64,000 nt of DNA, taken from assembly GCA_016699165.1 (NCBI GenBank), contig CP064963.1, forward strand, positions 2,976,001-3,040,000, in the 5' to 3' direction. Origin of the DNA: Candidatus Melainabacteria bacterium. Its GTDB lineage: Bacteria; Cyanobacteriota; Vampirovibrionia; Obscuribacterales; Obscuribacteraceae. The notes below the pieces were generated by a model. That model worked only from the letters and a program-made list of their open reading frames with translations. It ran no database searches and was not told the DNA's origin. Below are positions 34,405 through 42,079 of this stretch, piece by piece. Each line of letters opens with the position of its first letter. The first letter of the stretch is position 1. The translations under genes and the position numbers were made by a program.

Positions 34405-35622
34405 ATGACTAATGGTAGAAAAACTAAATATTCGTTGGCGTTGAGTACGCTCTTGCTGCTACAAAGCGGCATCATGCCAGTCTTCGCTGATGATTCGATT
34501 CCGGTAGCACCGACCAGATTAAGACGAAACCAGGGTTCCGCACCTGCTACAACCAAAGTGCTAAATGGCGTCGTAAGCCAATCTCGTATGGGTGAAACCA
34601 CACCCTCACAAGTTTCTATTCAAGGTGGAGGGCTTATCTCAAATGATAATATGTCAGTCTTTAATAGCAGCCCAACGCCAGGTCAACAGCCTGTTCAAGC
34701 ACCTGTTCAATCAGCACCACTTGTGCAAACATCGCAGTTTGCCAGTCCTGCCAAAGTCACCAAGCAAGCTCAAGTCAGTCAATCTTCCGCTCCAGTCCAA
34801 AAAAGTGGTTTCTCAGCAAGCGACGCACGAAAAGCTTTAGAAGTCGGACTTGGAGTGGCAAGCTTTCTTGGTAGTGCCGTTTCGCGCACAGCGATACCAC
34901 GCATCCCCACAAGTTCTTTCAGGGCTGGAACGGGTACTTCTTATACGCCACCCTCAACTAATCTTGCGGGTTCGGCATTTGGTGGGCGTCAATTAACCAG
35001 GCAGGAATTAGCCGTGCTTGGCAGTTACAACATCGCTATAGTAATTGATAAATCAGGTTCTATGAGCACCACCGATTGCCCCGGTGGCATGACTCGATGG
35101 GACTGGTGCCGAGACCAGATGCTAGGTTTCGCTCGGCAAACCGCTTCAGTTTTCAGGCAAGGTATAGATGTTTTGTTATTCTCTTCAGAATACGAAGCCT
35201 TTCCAAATGTCACTTTTAATACAGTCAAGACTGTGTTCACTAATAATAGACCTAGTGGTGGCACTCAAATGTCAGAACCACTCGAAGCCGTTTTCAATGA
35301 GCATTTCCGCAAGCGCGATCAGTTAGGCAATACCAAAAAATTAATAGTGGAAGTTATTTCTGACGGTGAGCCAAGCGACAAAGGTGAGGTCGCAGCCGTA
35401 ATTGCGCGCGCAACTCAACGTATGCAACGACCAGACGAAATTACTGTAAGCTTTTTGCAAATCGGCAACGAACGCGATGGAGCAAGTGCCCTTTCTTATT
35501 TTGACAATAATTTGATGCGCGAAGGCGCTATGCAAGACATCGTCGATGTGGAGCCGTTCTACATCGTCAGCAACCAAGGCTTATCACAAGCCATTCTCAA
35601 CGCTGCACAACGTAAACGCTAA
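34405..35622 (+). CDS. Secreted von Willebrand factor A protein (first of three)
   Basis: 405 residues: signal peptide (LALSTLLLLQSGIMPVFA), a Pro/Gln/Ser-rich linker with a GLISNDNMSVF motif shared with its two neighbours, and a VWA domain (about 200-400) with an intact MIDAS: DKSGS in IAIVIDKSGSMS, Thr in SGGTQMSEPL and Asp in VISDGEPSD. Metal-dependent adhesion or protein binding outside the cytoplasm is likely. The stop overlaps the next ATG (TAATG), so it is translationally coupled to the second copy. The three genes arose by duplication. Confidence 0.9.
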   Translation: MTNGRKTKYSLALSTLLLLQSGIMPVFADDSIPVAPTRLRRNQGSAPATTKVLNGVVSQSRMGETTPSQVSIQGGGLISNDNMSVFNSSPTPGQQPVQAPVQSAPLVQTSQFASPAKVTKQAQVSQSSAPVQKSGFSASDARKALEVGLGVASFLGSAVSRTAIPRIPTSSFRAGTGTSYTPPSTNLAGSAFGGRQLTRQELAVLGSYNIAIVIDKSGSMSTTDCPGGMTRWDWCRDQMLGFARQTASVFRQGIDVLLFSSEYEAFPNVTFNTVKTVFTNNRPSGGTQMSEPLEAVFNEHFRKRDQLGNTKKLIVEVISDGEPSDKGEVAAVIARATQRMQRPDEITVSFLQIGNERDGASALSYFDNNLMREGAMQDIVDVEPFYIVSNQGLSQAILNAAQRKR

Positions 35623-36527
35623 TGAAAATTACAAAGCTAAGTCAACTGTCACTTGCAGTTGCAATCACCATTTCAAATACATTCTCTCTATCTGTTGAGT
35701 CCGTCTCGGCTAAAGTGCTTAATGGTCAAGCGAGCCAATCGCGCATTCAAAGAAAAGAATCGACTCAATTGACTCCACAAACTGGGCTAATTTCAGGCGA
35801 TGCGATGTCGGCGTTTTCCGCCTCGGCTTCCACTTCTGTCGCAAAGCCCACGCAGCTTATCGATGCAGGCGTTTTTACAACCGTTCCAAAAGCCAAGCCA
35901 CTAACCAGTGGTATCACAGCTAGTGCTGGACTGACTAGAGAAGACGTTGAAGGACTGCACAAAAATGACATTGCCATTTTAATAGATACGTCTAGTTCGA
36001 TGAAAGAAAAAGTCTTGCCAGATAACGTCAGTCGTTGGGACTGGTGCCGCAATCAGTTGCTTGGGTTTACTCAAAAAACAACTGCAAATTCAATCAAAGG
36101 AATAGACGTTCTACTTTTTAATAGCGATCTGAAAATCTTTCCAGAAGTCGACTTAAATACTGTCAAGACAGTCTTTGCAAATAATTACCCAGCTGGTGGC
36201 ACCAAGCTCGATCCTGCTTTGAATGCCGTTTTCACCGCACATTTTAAACGTAAAAGCGAAGGCAGCACAAAAAAACTAAAAGTGATAATCATAAGCGATT
36301 GCTTGCCCCCAGTTGGTTTCATACCGATAGGCACTGCGGCTTCGCAAGTTGGCGGACCAAACGAAATTTCGGTCACATTCTTGAATGTTGTCAGTCTCAC
36401 TGCTTTTACATCGGTGTTTTCAGCTACTACCAACCCTAATATTCCAGTAGAAGTTCGACCCTTTGAAATTGTAAACAAAGCCGGACTGAGCCAGACAATT
36501 TTAGAAATAATCAAGCGAAATCATTAA
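35622..36527 (+). CDS. Secreted VWA protein (second paralogue)
   Basis: 301 residues: signal peptide (LSLAVAITISNTFSLSVESVSA), the shared ALNGQASQSR and GLISGDAMSAF motifs, then a VWA domain beginning HKNDIAILIDTSSSM with MIDAS DTSSS, Thr in AGGTKLDPAL and Asp in IISDCLPP. It keeps the paralogue motif SRWDWCRNQLLGFTQKT seen in all three copies (WDWCR). It shares the 1-bp TAATG overlap with the first copy and is followed 65 bp later by the third. Confidence 0.88.
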   Translation: MKITKLSQLSLAVAITISNTFSLSVESVSAKVLNGQASQSRIQRKESTQLTPQTGLISGDAMSAFSASASTSVAKPTQLIDAGVFTTVPKAKPLTSGITASAGLTREDVEGLHKNDIAILIDTSSSMKEKVLPDNVSRWDWCRNQLLGFTQKTTANSIKGIDVLLFNSDLKIFPEVDLNTVKTVFANNYPAGGTKLDPALNAVFTAHFKRKSEGSTKKLKVIIISDCLPPVGFIPIGTAASQVGGPNEISVTFLNVVSLTAFTSVFSATTNPNIPVEVRPFEIVNKAGLSQTILEIIKRNH

Positions 36528-36592
36528 CCTGGCTTAAAGGACATCGCTTGGCGCAAATAGTTCTATATAAAAAATAGGACAAAGTAGACATT

Positions 36593-37513
36593 ATGACCTC
36601 AAAAAGATTCTATAAATTGACACTGACTGCTCTCGGGCTCACGCTCGGGGTGGCTCAACTGGCGCCATCTTTCGCCGATACCGGGCAATGGAATAACTAC
36701 CTAAATGGTGGCGTTAATCGCTCTGTCCAAAAGCAAGAGCCACTTGATGCTGGTGCATCCCAATCTGGACTTGTTTCTGGTGATGCAATGTCTGCTTTTA
36801 CCAATCAGCAGGGGGTTGTGGACAAACGTCCGGTGACTATTTTCAAGCAAAATGTGCAGCAATCGCCTCTTGCGCTGAACTCTGGCTTAACAGATGGCCG
36901 TCCAGCAGGACGTACGCTTTCGGTTAAAGATTTGAATTTATTTTCCAAAAACGATATTGCGATTTTGATTGATAAATCCTGGTCGATGGGCAACCGCACT
37001 CACGAAGGTGGTATGAAGCGCTGGGATTGGTGCCGCAATCAACTGGTTGGTTTCACTTCTCAAACTGCAAAAGCATTTCCCAAAGGAATAGATGTGTTGC
37101 TCTTCGACGACGAATTTGTGGTTTATCAAAATGTTGATATGAATGCGGTCAAAGACATTTTCGCGATGAACAAAACCGGTGCCGGAACTAACATTGATGC
37201 ACCTTTACAGACTGCCTTTGATGAACACTTCAAACGTCGCAGTCAGGGTAGCAACAAGAATCTAGTGGTGATAATCATTAGCGACATCTCCGCTAAAAAA
37301 GGGATGTCTGTAATTAAGCATAATATCGGCAACGTGCTTCGTCAGAACGAAATCTCTGTGACCTACTTGAATTTAAAAACAAGCGACAAAGAAAAATACA
37401 TGCCGTTTGCCACAACGAGTATGCCTATTCGCGTTGAACAAGTTCCGTGGGAACAGGTCAATTCACAGGGTTTGACCCAAACTATTTTGAATGTGATTAA
37501 ACAAAGTCAGTAA
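36593..37513 (+). CDS. Secreted VWA protein (third paralogue)
   Basis: 306 residues: signal peptide (LTALGLTLGVAQLAPSFA), shared GLVSGDAMSAF motif in the linker, then VWA with MIDAS DKSWS in IAILIDKSWSMG, Thr in GAGTNIDAPL and Asp in IIISDISAKK; WDWCRNQLVGF is conserved. The Gly-to-Trp in DxSxS (SWS) is a tolerated variation. Expressed from its own short intergenic space. Ends immediately against the converging CocE-like gene (37514). Confidence 0.88.
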   Translation: MTSKRFYKLTLTALGLTLGVAQLAPSFADTGQWNNYLNGGVNRSVQKQEPLDAGASQSGLVSGDAMSAFTNQQGVVDKRPVTIFKQNVQQSPLALNSGLTDGRPAGRTLSVKDLNLFSKNDIAILIDKSWSMGNRTHEGGMKRWDWCRNQLVGFTSQTAKAFPKGIDVLLFDDEFVVYQNVDMNAVKDIFAMNKTGAGTNIDAPLQTAFDEHFKRRSQGSNKNLVVIIISDISAKKGMSVIKHNIGNVLRQNEISVTYLNLKTSDKEKYMPFATTSMPIRVEQVPWEQVNSQGLTQTILNVIKQSQ

Positions 37514-39547
37514 TTATTGAAAATCACGTTTGATTTTTTCGGTCCAGGTCTTTTTCGCAATAGGCTTACCCAGCGACTTTAAGTTGCGAGAAACTGTTAC
37601 GTTAAAATAGTCTTTGTCCGATTCGACTTTAATATCTGTGATCAAATCAATCTTGCACGCTTTATGTTTGCGGCTACTGATGCGCGTCTCCATGTATCCA
37701 TGAAAAATACTATTGGCGGGATGTACAGCGGAGACGTTGTGTTGAATAGTGCGCATAGTTTTGATAAACCAGCTCGGTGTGGGATATTCGCGACATGCAG
37801 TTTCAGTCCAGGTCATATTATTATTTACAAGACCTTCTTCAATGTTGAGTCCGTCATTCTCTATAGGCGGTTTAAGTGCGGGGCGCGCTGCTCTTGTTCG
37901 AGGAAGTGGCAAGCGGACCATTTGCCGATCCGTCCTTGTTTCGGGAAGTGTGACACTAGTGCTGTCGCCAAAATAAATTGCACTCGACAAATTTTGAGGA
38001 CTTGGCCATGCCATTGGAAACTGACTATTGCTCAATGCAAGCCGAATTTTGTGTCCTGGTTTAAATGTCCAGGTGGTGAAATGCATCGGCCATTCTAATT
38101 TGTATTTTTTGCCTGGCTCCATGTATTCTGGCTTGAGACTTGAATCTCGTTGCGATGCATTAAGCAACCCACCTGTAACAAGTGACACTCTTCCGTCTGG
38201 AAAAACATCTTCGAGTCTGGCAGTAAATGTGGCTTGTGGAGCAGTACAAGATGCGTTAATTGAAACTTTTGGTATGCCTATGATTTCAACTTTCTTTTGT
38301 AGTGGCTTGGTATCGAATGTGAAACTAAAAGCATCGTCTTCGCTCATATCGTCCGTTGGTTCGCCCCACCAGTAACCGGCATGGTGTCCAGTTGTTGCAT
38401 TAAAGTCGAGAACAGAAGATTTGCCGCTGTCAACATTCGATTGATCAAGCGAACCGATTTTGTGAGGGTAATAAGTCTTTGTATTGGTATCATTTACTGG
38501 CCAATTGCAATATTTCCAGTAGCCTGGAGTTTGCTTTAGATAGGCGTTAGGCTCGTTTCCTGTGCGCACGAAAACAAGAAATTTATTCTGCATGCAGTCA
38601 TTTTTTTGATCTGTAAGCCAATGTTTAAAAAACTTGCAAGCATTAGCTCGCCACTCGTAATTTGGTCCTGGTGTGCCATTATCTGGCCACGAGTGATTCC
38701 AGGGTCCTATTTCCACTTTGAGTGGTGACTTCAAATACTCAAGCATTCGGATGGGCGTATCGCGGTATCCATCAAGTAAGCCGCCGATTACATAACATGG
38801 AATATTCAATTTTTCCGGTTGATATCGCAGTGATTTTTTACGCCAGAAATCGCCGTCGCGCTGATGTTTTAAGTAAGTCAGAACCCAGGGATAAGCCTCG
38901 AATCTGTTTTTTAAATAGTCTTTGTCCAGTTCGTATTTAGGACTCTTGGGCAAGCCGTTTTCATGGTCTATTTCTAAATTGTACCAATCGAAATGCAAGC
39001 ATCCGTCTGAATAGTGAACGTCGTCGTGATAAATATCGTCTGATACATGTGCGGCAAGAATAGCCTTAAGAGCAGGCGGACGTCGCATTGCGACCATAAT
39101 TGAATTAAAGCCACCCCACGAAATGCCCCACATACCAACGTTCTTATTCGAGTTTGGTAGCTTCGATAATTGATCTATAATTTCAACTGCATCGCTTATC
39201 TCAGCATCAGAATATTCTCTATCGGGCACCGCACCTTCAGACGACCCTGTGCCGCGAATATCTACTTTTACTGAAATAAATCCGTGCTCGGCAAAATAAG
39301 TATGGAGCGGGTAGTCACGGGCGTAAAAACTATCGTCTTTTCGATAAGGCAAAAGCTCAAGTAAAACGGGCAATTTGGCATTTTTATCTAGATTTTTTGG
39401 CTCGTAAATAGTGGCCGAAAGCTGGACTCCGTCTTTCATTTTTAAAAACACCTGGCGAATATTCACGAAAGGCTCTACGCACAAGCCAGGTGAGGCGTTG
39501 AGCACCAAAGCGAAAATGAGTGAAAATGCCGCGAGTTGTTTTTTCAT
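37514..39547 (-). CDS. CocE/NonD-family secreted serine hydrolase (X-Pro dipeptidyl-peptidase superfamily)
   Basis: About 677 residues with a signal peptide (MKKQLAAFSLIFALVLNASPGLC). An alpha/beta-hydrolase domain contains RKDDSFYARDYPLHTYFAEHGFISVKVDIRGTGSSEG, nucleophile Ser in GMWGISWGGFNSI, and acid/His candidates near DGYRDTPIR and GPWNHSW; a C-terminal jelly-roll PepX_C domain follows (FTARLEDVFPDGRVSLVTGGLLNASQRDS). Substrate could be an ester, amide or X-Pro peptide. The ATG at 39547 removes a non-signal extension to 39616; no clear ribosome site. Slightly overlaps nothing; divergent to the epimerase. Confidence 0.9.
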   Translation of the reverse strand: MKKQLAAFSLIFALVLNASPGLCVEPFVNIRQVFLKMKDGVQLSATIYEPKNLDKNAKLPVLLELLPYRKDDSFYARDYPLHTYFAEHGFISVKVDIRGTGSSEGAVPDREYSDAEISDAVEIIDQLSKLPNSNKNVGMWGISWGGFNSIMVAMRRPPALKAILAAHVSDDIYHDDVHYSDGCLHFDWYNLEIDHENGLPKSPKYELDKDYLKNRFEAYPWVLTYLKHQRDGDFWRKKSLRYQPEKLNIPCYVIGGLLDGYRDTPIRMLEYLKSPLKVEIGPWNHSWPDNGTPGPNYEWRANACKFFKHWLTDQKNDCMQNKFLVFVRTGNEPNAYLKQTPGYWKYCNWPVNDTNTKTYYPHKIGSLDQSNVDSGKSSVLDFNATTGHHAGYWWGEPTDDMSEDDAFSFTFDTKPLQKKVEIIGIPKVSINASCTAPQATFTARLEDVFPDGRVSLVTGGLLNASQRDSSLKPEYMEPGKKYKLEWPMHFTTWTFKPGHKIRLALSNSQFPMAWPSPQNLSSAIYFGDSTSVTLPETRTDRQMVRLPLPRTRAARPALKPPIENDGLNIEEGLVNNNMTWTETACREYPTPSWFIKTMRTIQHNVSAVHPANSIFHGYMETRISSRKHKACKIDLITDIKVESDKDYFNVTVSRNLKSLGKPIAKKTWTEKIKRDFQ

Positions 39548-39604
39548 GGCGATAAATTTGAACGACTGACAGACTTTATCACCTTGAAGACTTATAATGG
39601 GCGC

Positions 39605-40573
39605 ATGTCTGAGCAAAACATTCTAGTTACAGGTGCTGGCGGGTTTTTAGGACCCTGGCTTTGCGAGCGCCTTATTAAAGAAAAAAAGCGCGTTTTCGCC
39701 CTTGATATCGCGTATCATCCCAATTCGCGCATTCACGAAATCACGGGACTGTCCGAGCGCATCGAAGCTGACGTCAATGATTACGACCAGATGCTCGATA
39801 TTTTGCGCACTCACAAAATCGAAGTAGTCATTCACTTAGCCGCTCAGGCGCTTGTGGGAGTGGCTTTGAGCCATCCATATGAAACGCTCAAAACCAATAT
39901 TTTGGGCACTATGAATATCTTGGAAGCGGCTCGTTATCTTAAAGATTTTGAAACTCCGCTTAAAGCAATAATCGTTGCGTCAAGTGATAAAGCTTACGGA
40001 GATCAAGATAAATTGCCTTATATCGAAATTGCACCGATGCAAGGCAAATATCCATACGATGTGTCGAAGAGCTGTGCCGACTTGATTTCGCGATCTTATT
40101 TTTATACTTACAAACTTCCAATTACAGTTACTCGCTGTGGAAATATGTATGGCGGAGGCGATCTCAATTGGAGTCGCTTAATACCAGGCACCATATTTAG
40201 TTGCATTAAAAGTGAGAACCCAATAATTCGATCTAACGGAGTGCTTGTTCGCGATTATGTGTACATTGAAGATGTAGCTGATGCGCTCTATATTTTGACT
40301 GAAAAAATGCTTGAGAATAACGACTTGCACGGGCACGCTTTCAACATAAGCAACGATTCTCCCAAGTCTGTTCTAGAAGTCGTCCGTCGCATCATCGATT
40401 TAATGGCGCGCCCAGAGCTGACACCAGTAGTCGAGGACACTGCACGTGCAGAGATAGGTGCTCAGTATTTAAGCTCCAATCTCTTTCGAGAAAAGACCGG
40501 TTGGAGCCCACGCTTTGATTTTGAGTCGGGACTAAAAGAAACTATTAAATGGTACGAGTCGAAGTATAAGTAG
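39605..40573 (+). CDS. NAD-dependent sugar epimerase/dehydratase
   Basis: 322-residue extended SDR. Rossmann motif VTGAGGFLGPWLCERL, Asp/Asn in HLAAQALVGVALSHPYETLKTNILGT, S-Y-x3-K triad with SSDKAYGDQ and YPYDVSKSCAD, and CGNMYGGGDLNWSRLIPG, which matches the CDP-glucose 4,6-dehydratase/GDP-mannose-type branch. It likely makes a nucleotide-sugar intermediate for an envelope glycan. The ATG at 39605 replaces a longer open frame to 39536. Confidence 0.9.
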   Translation: MSEQNILVTGAGGFLGPWLCERLIKEKKRVFALDIAYHPNSRIHEITGLSERIEADVNDYDQMLDILRTHKIEVVIHLAAQALVGVALSHPYETLKTNILGTMNILEAARYLKDFETPLKAIIVASSDKAYGDQDKLPYIEIAPMQGKYPYDVSKSCADLISRSYFYTYKLPITVTRCGNMYGGGDLNWSRLIPGTIFSCIKSENPIIRSNGVLVRDYVYIEDVADALYILTEKMLENNDLHGHAFNISNDSPKSVLEVVRRIIDLMARPELTPVVEDTARAEIGAQYLSSNLFREKTGWSPRFDFESGLKETIKWYESKYK

Positions 40574-40580
40574 TTTAGTA

Positions 40581-40775
40581 TTAAGCTGGCTCAGCAAGCA
40601 GATTCTCGTAGCCCAGAAAATAATAGTAAATAACAGTGCGATCGATTTGCGATGTGAGCATCGCTTTATAAATTGGCGACTCTTTGTGGCTTTTAATTAC
40701 CACATAAATTGGCATCGAGGGTGGTGCCTCAAAAGATGCGCCATCCATTGGTCCGCCTACTAATTTTATATCCAT
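40581..40775 (-). CDS. Small uncharacterised protein
   Basis: 64 residues, beginning MDIKLVGGPMDGASFEAP, a pattern found in small phage- and plasmid-borne proteins and in bacterial hypotheticals. No other domain. It follows the 119-residue gene by 2 bp on the same strand as the flavodoxin, so the three form one small operon. Confidence 0.6.
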   Translation of the reverse strand: MDIKLVGGPMDGASFEAPPSMPIYVVIKSHKESPIYKAMLTSQIDRTVIYYYFLGYENLLAEPA

Positions 40776-40777
40776 GG

Positions 40778-41137
40778 TTAATTCGCCCCCGCTACACGAC
40801 CGGACATCTTGGCTGACTTACAGGCATTGCCGTCTTTGGCGCGCAGGTGTCCGGTGCCTGTGGCCAGGTCAATTGCTTCGTGAATGGTTTCCAGAAAGTT
40901 GTTGATGCGATTTACAAGACGCGCTTTGCCAGCCTTTTCTGCCTTCATACGCGAGAGCAAAAGACCTGTAATCATTTTGTTCAATTTGCGAATATTACCG
41001 TCGTAGAGCCCGTAGGCAAGCGTGAGGATAATATGTTTAGAGCTGCCTGTGCTCGTATTGATCGTGCGTAAACGATCAATTGAATCTGGTGGCAGGTTCA
41101 CTATAAACGAGTGCAAATTGAGCAAATTTGATTCCAT
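40778..41137 (-). CDS. Helical protein coupled to flavodoxin
   Basis: 119 residues, predicted helical and soluble; contains a basic stretch (RMKAEKAGKARLVNRINNFLETIHEAIDLATGTGH) and no recognised domain. Its ATG overlaps the flavodoxin stop (TAATG), a strong sign of coupled translation, which points to a flavodoxin partner or maturation role. Cysteine appears once near the C-terminus. Confidence 0.65.
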   Translation of the reverse strand: MESNLLNLHSFIVNLPPDSIDRLRTINTSTGSSKHIILTLAYGLYDGNIRKLNKMITGLLLSRMKAEKAGKARLVNRINNFLETIHEAIDLATGTGHLRAKDGNACKSAKMSGRVAGAN

Positions 41138-41649
41138 TATGCAGTTACCATTAATCCGCTGCGTATTTCTTGCGCCCAGGCTGCGATGCGGTCTTCGGTG
41201 AGATGAGATTCATTCACTTCGTCTATCACTAGACCAACGAAATAGTTGTCGACAATTGCTTCTGTGTGTTCAAAATCGAAACCGTCTTTTGTGATTTGAT
41301 TGGCAATAATGGTGCCGCCGCGCTCCAGCACTTTGTCGTACATGATTTTCATGGAGCTGACAAAGTTGTAGCCGTAGCCCACTTGATCGCCTAGTGCGAA
41401 GAGTGCCACTTTTTTACCGCTGAAGTTGATGTTGTCCATTTGGGGCCAGAAGTCCACCCAGTCGTCTGTTAGCTCGCCGTCGCCCCATGTGGAGCTGCCC
41501 AGGACCAGGAAATCGTCGTCTGCGAAGTCTGCTGCGGACGATCTATCTATTGGTTTGATTTCGGACACTAACTCCGCCAATTGTTTTTGGATGGATTCTG
41601 CCACTGCTACTGTGGTTCCAGTTTGTGTCCCGTAAAAAAGTTTCCCCAC
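41137..41649 (-). CDS. Flavodoxin
   Basis: 170-residue long-chain flavodoxin, an FMN electron carrier. FMN-phosphate loop GTQTGTT near residues 6-12, the aromatic-rich STWGDGELTDDW segment and the LGDQVGYGYNFVSSM loop are all there. The start is a GTG eight bases after AAAGGAG, giving the standard length; the longer open frame to 41829 is non-coding in composition. Possible partner of the redox enzymes in the neighbouring biosynthesis operon, though transcribed away from it. Confidence 0.94.
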   Translation of the reverse strand: MGKLFYGTQTGTTVAVAESIQKQLAELVSEIKPIDRSSAADFADDDFLVLGSSTWGDGELTDDWVDFWPQMDNINFSGKKVALFALGDQVGYGYNFVSSMKIMYDKVLERGGTIIANQITKDGFDFEHTEAIVDNYFVGLVIDEVNESHLTEDRIAAWAQEIRSGLMVTA

Positions 41650-42079
41650 CGTTTTGTTCTCCTTTGTTTCCTCTTGATAAATAAAAAATATGTCAAATTG
41701 CGAATGCGTAGCAACAGCCCGCAACCGCTTGACGAGTAAAAAATCAATATAAGCAAAAGCAAGCAGCTGAGCGGGTTCCGCCCATCCAAGCTGCTGATTT
41801 GATTGTGTAACTACTTTACACCACTTCAAATAAATTGCAAACCTTTCTCAATAAGAAAAGGGGCGTTTTAATGGCGATTTTGCCCGATATTGCCCATATT
41901 TGGGCTGATTTAAAATCTTCATATTGAGACTCATTCGCAGTTTATCCTTCATTTATATGAGCATTTTTCGTTGACAGCTGAAAGTACCCGATATATCGTG
42001 GACATCCAGTCAGTTGAGAACGGTTCGCAAATTCTCAACGACTGTTGCTTCCAGGCGTTCTCTGTTTAGGTATCCCTAT
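41650..42079. other. Divergent intergenic region between flavodoxin and PLP operons
   Basis: 430 bp with no convincing gene. On the flavodoxin side, an inverted repeat AGCAGCT / AGCTGCT (41762-41795) enclosing GCGGG-TTC-CGCCC forms a strong leader hairpin. Nearer the PLP operon the sequence is AT-rich, with no obvious operator. Confidence 0.5.
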
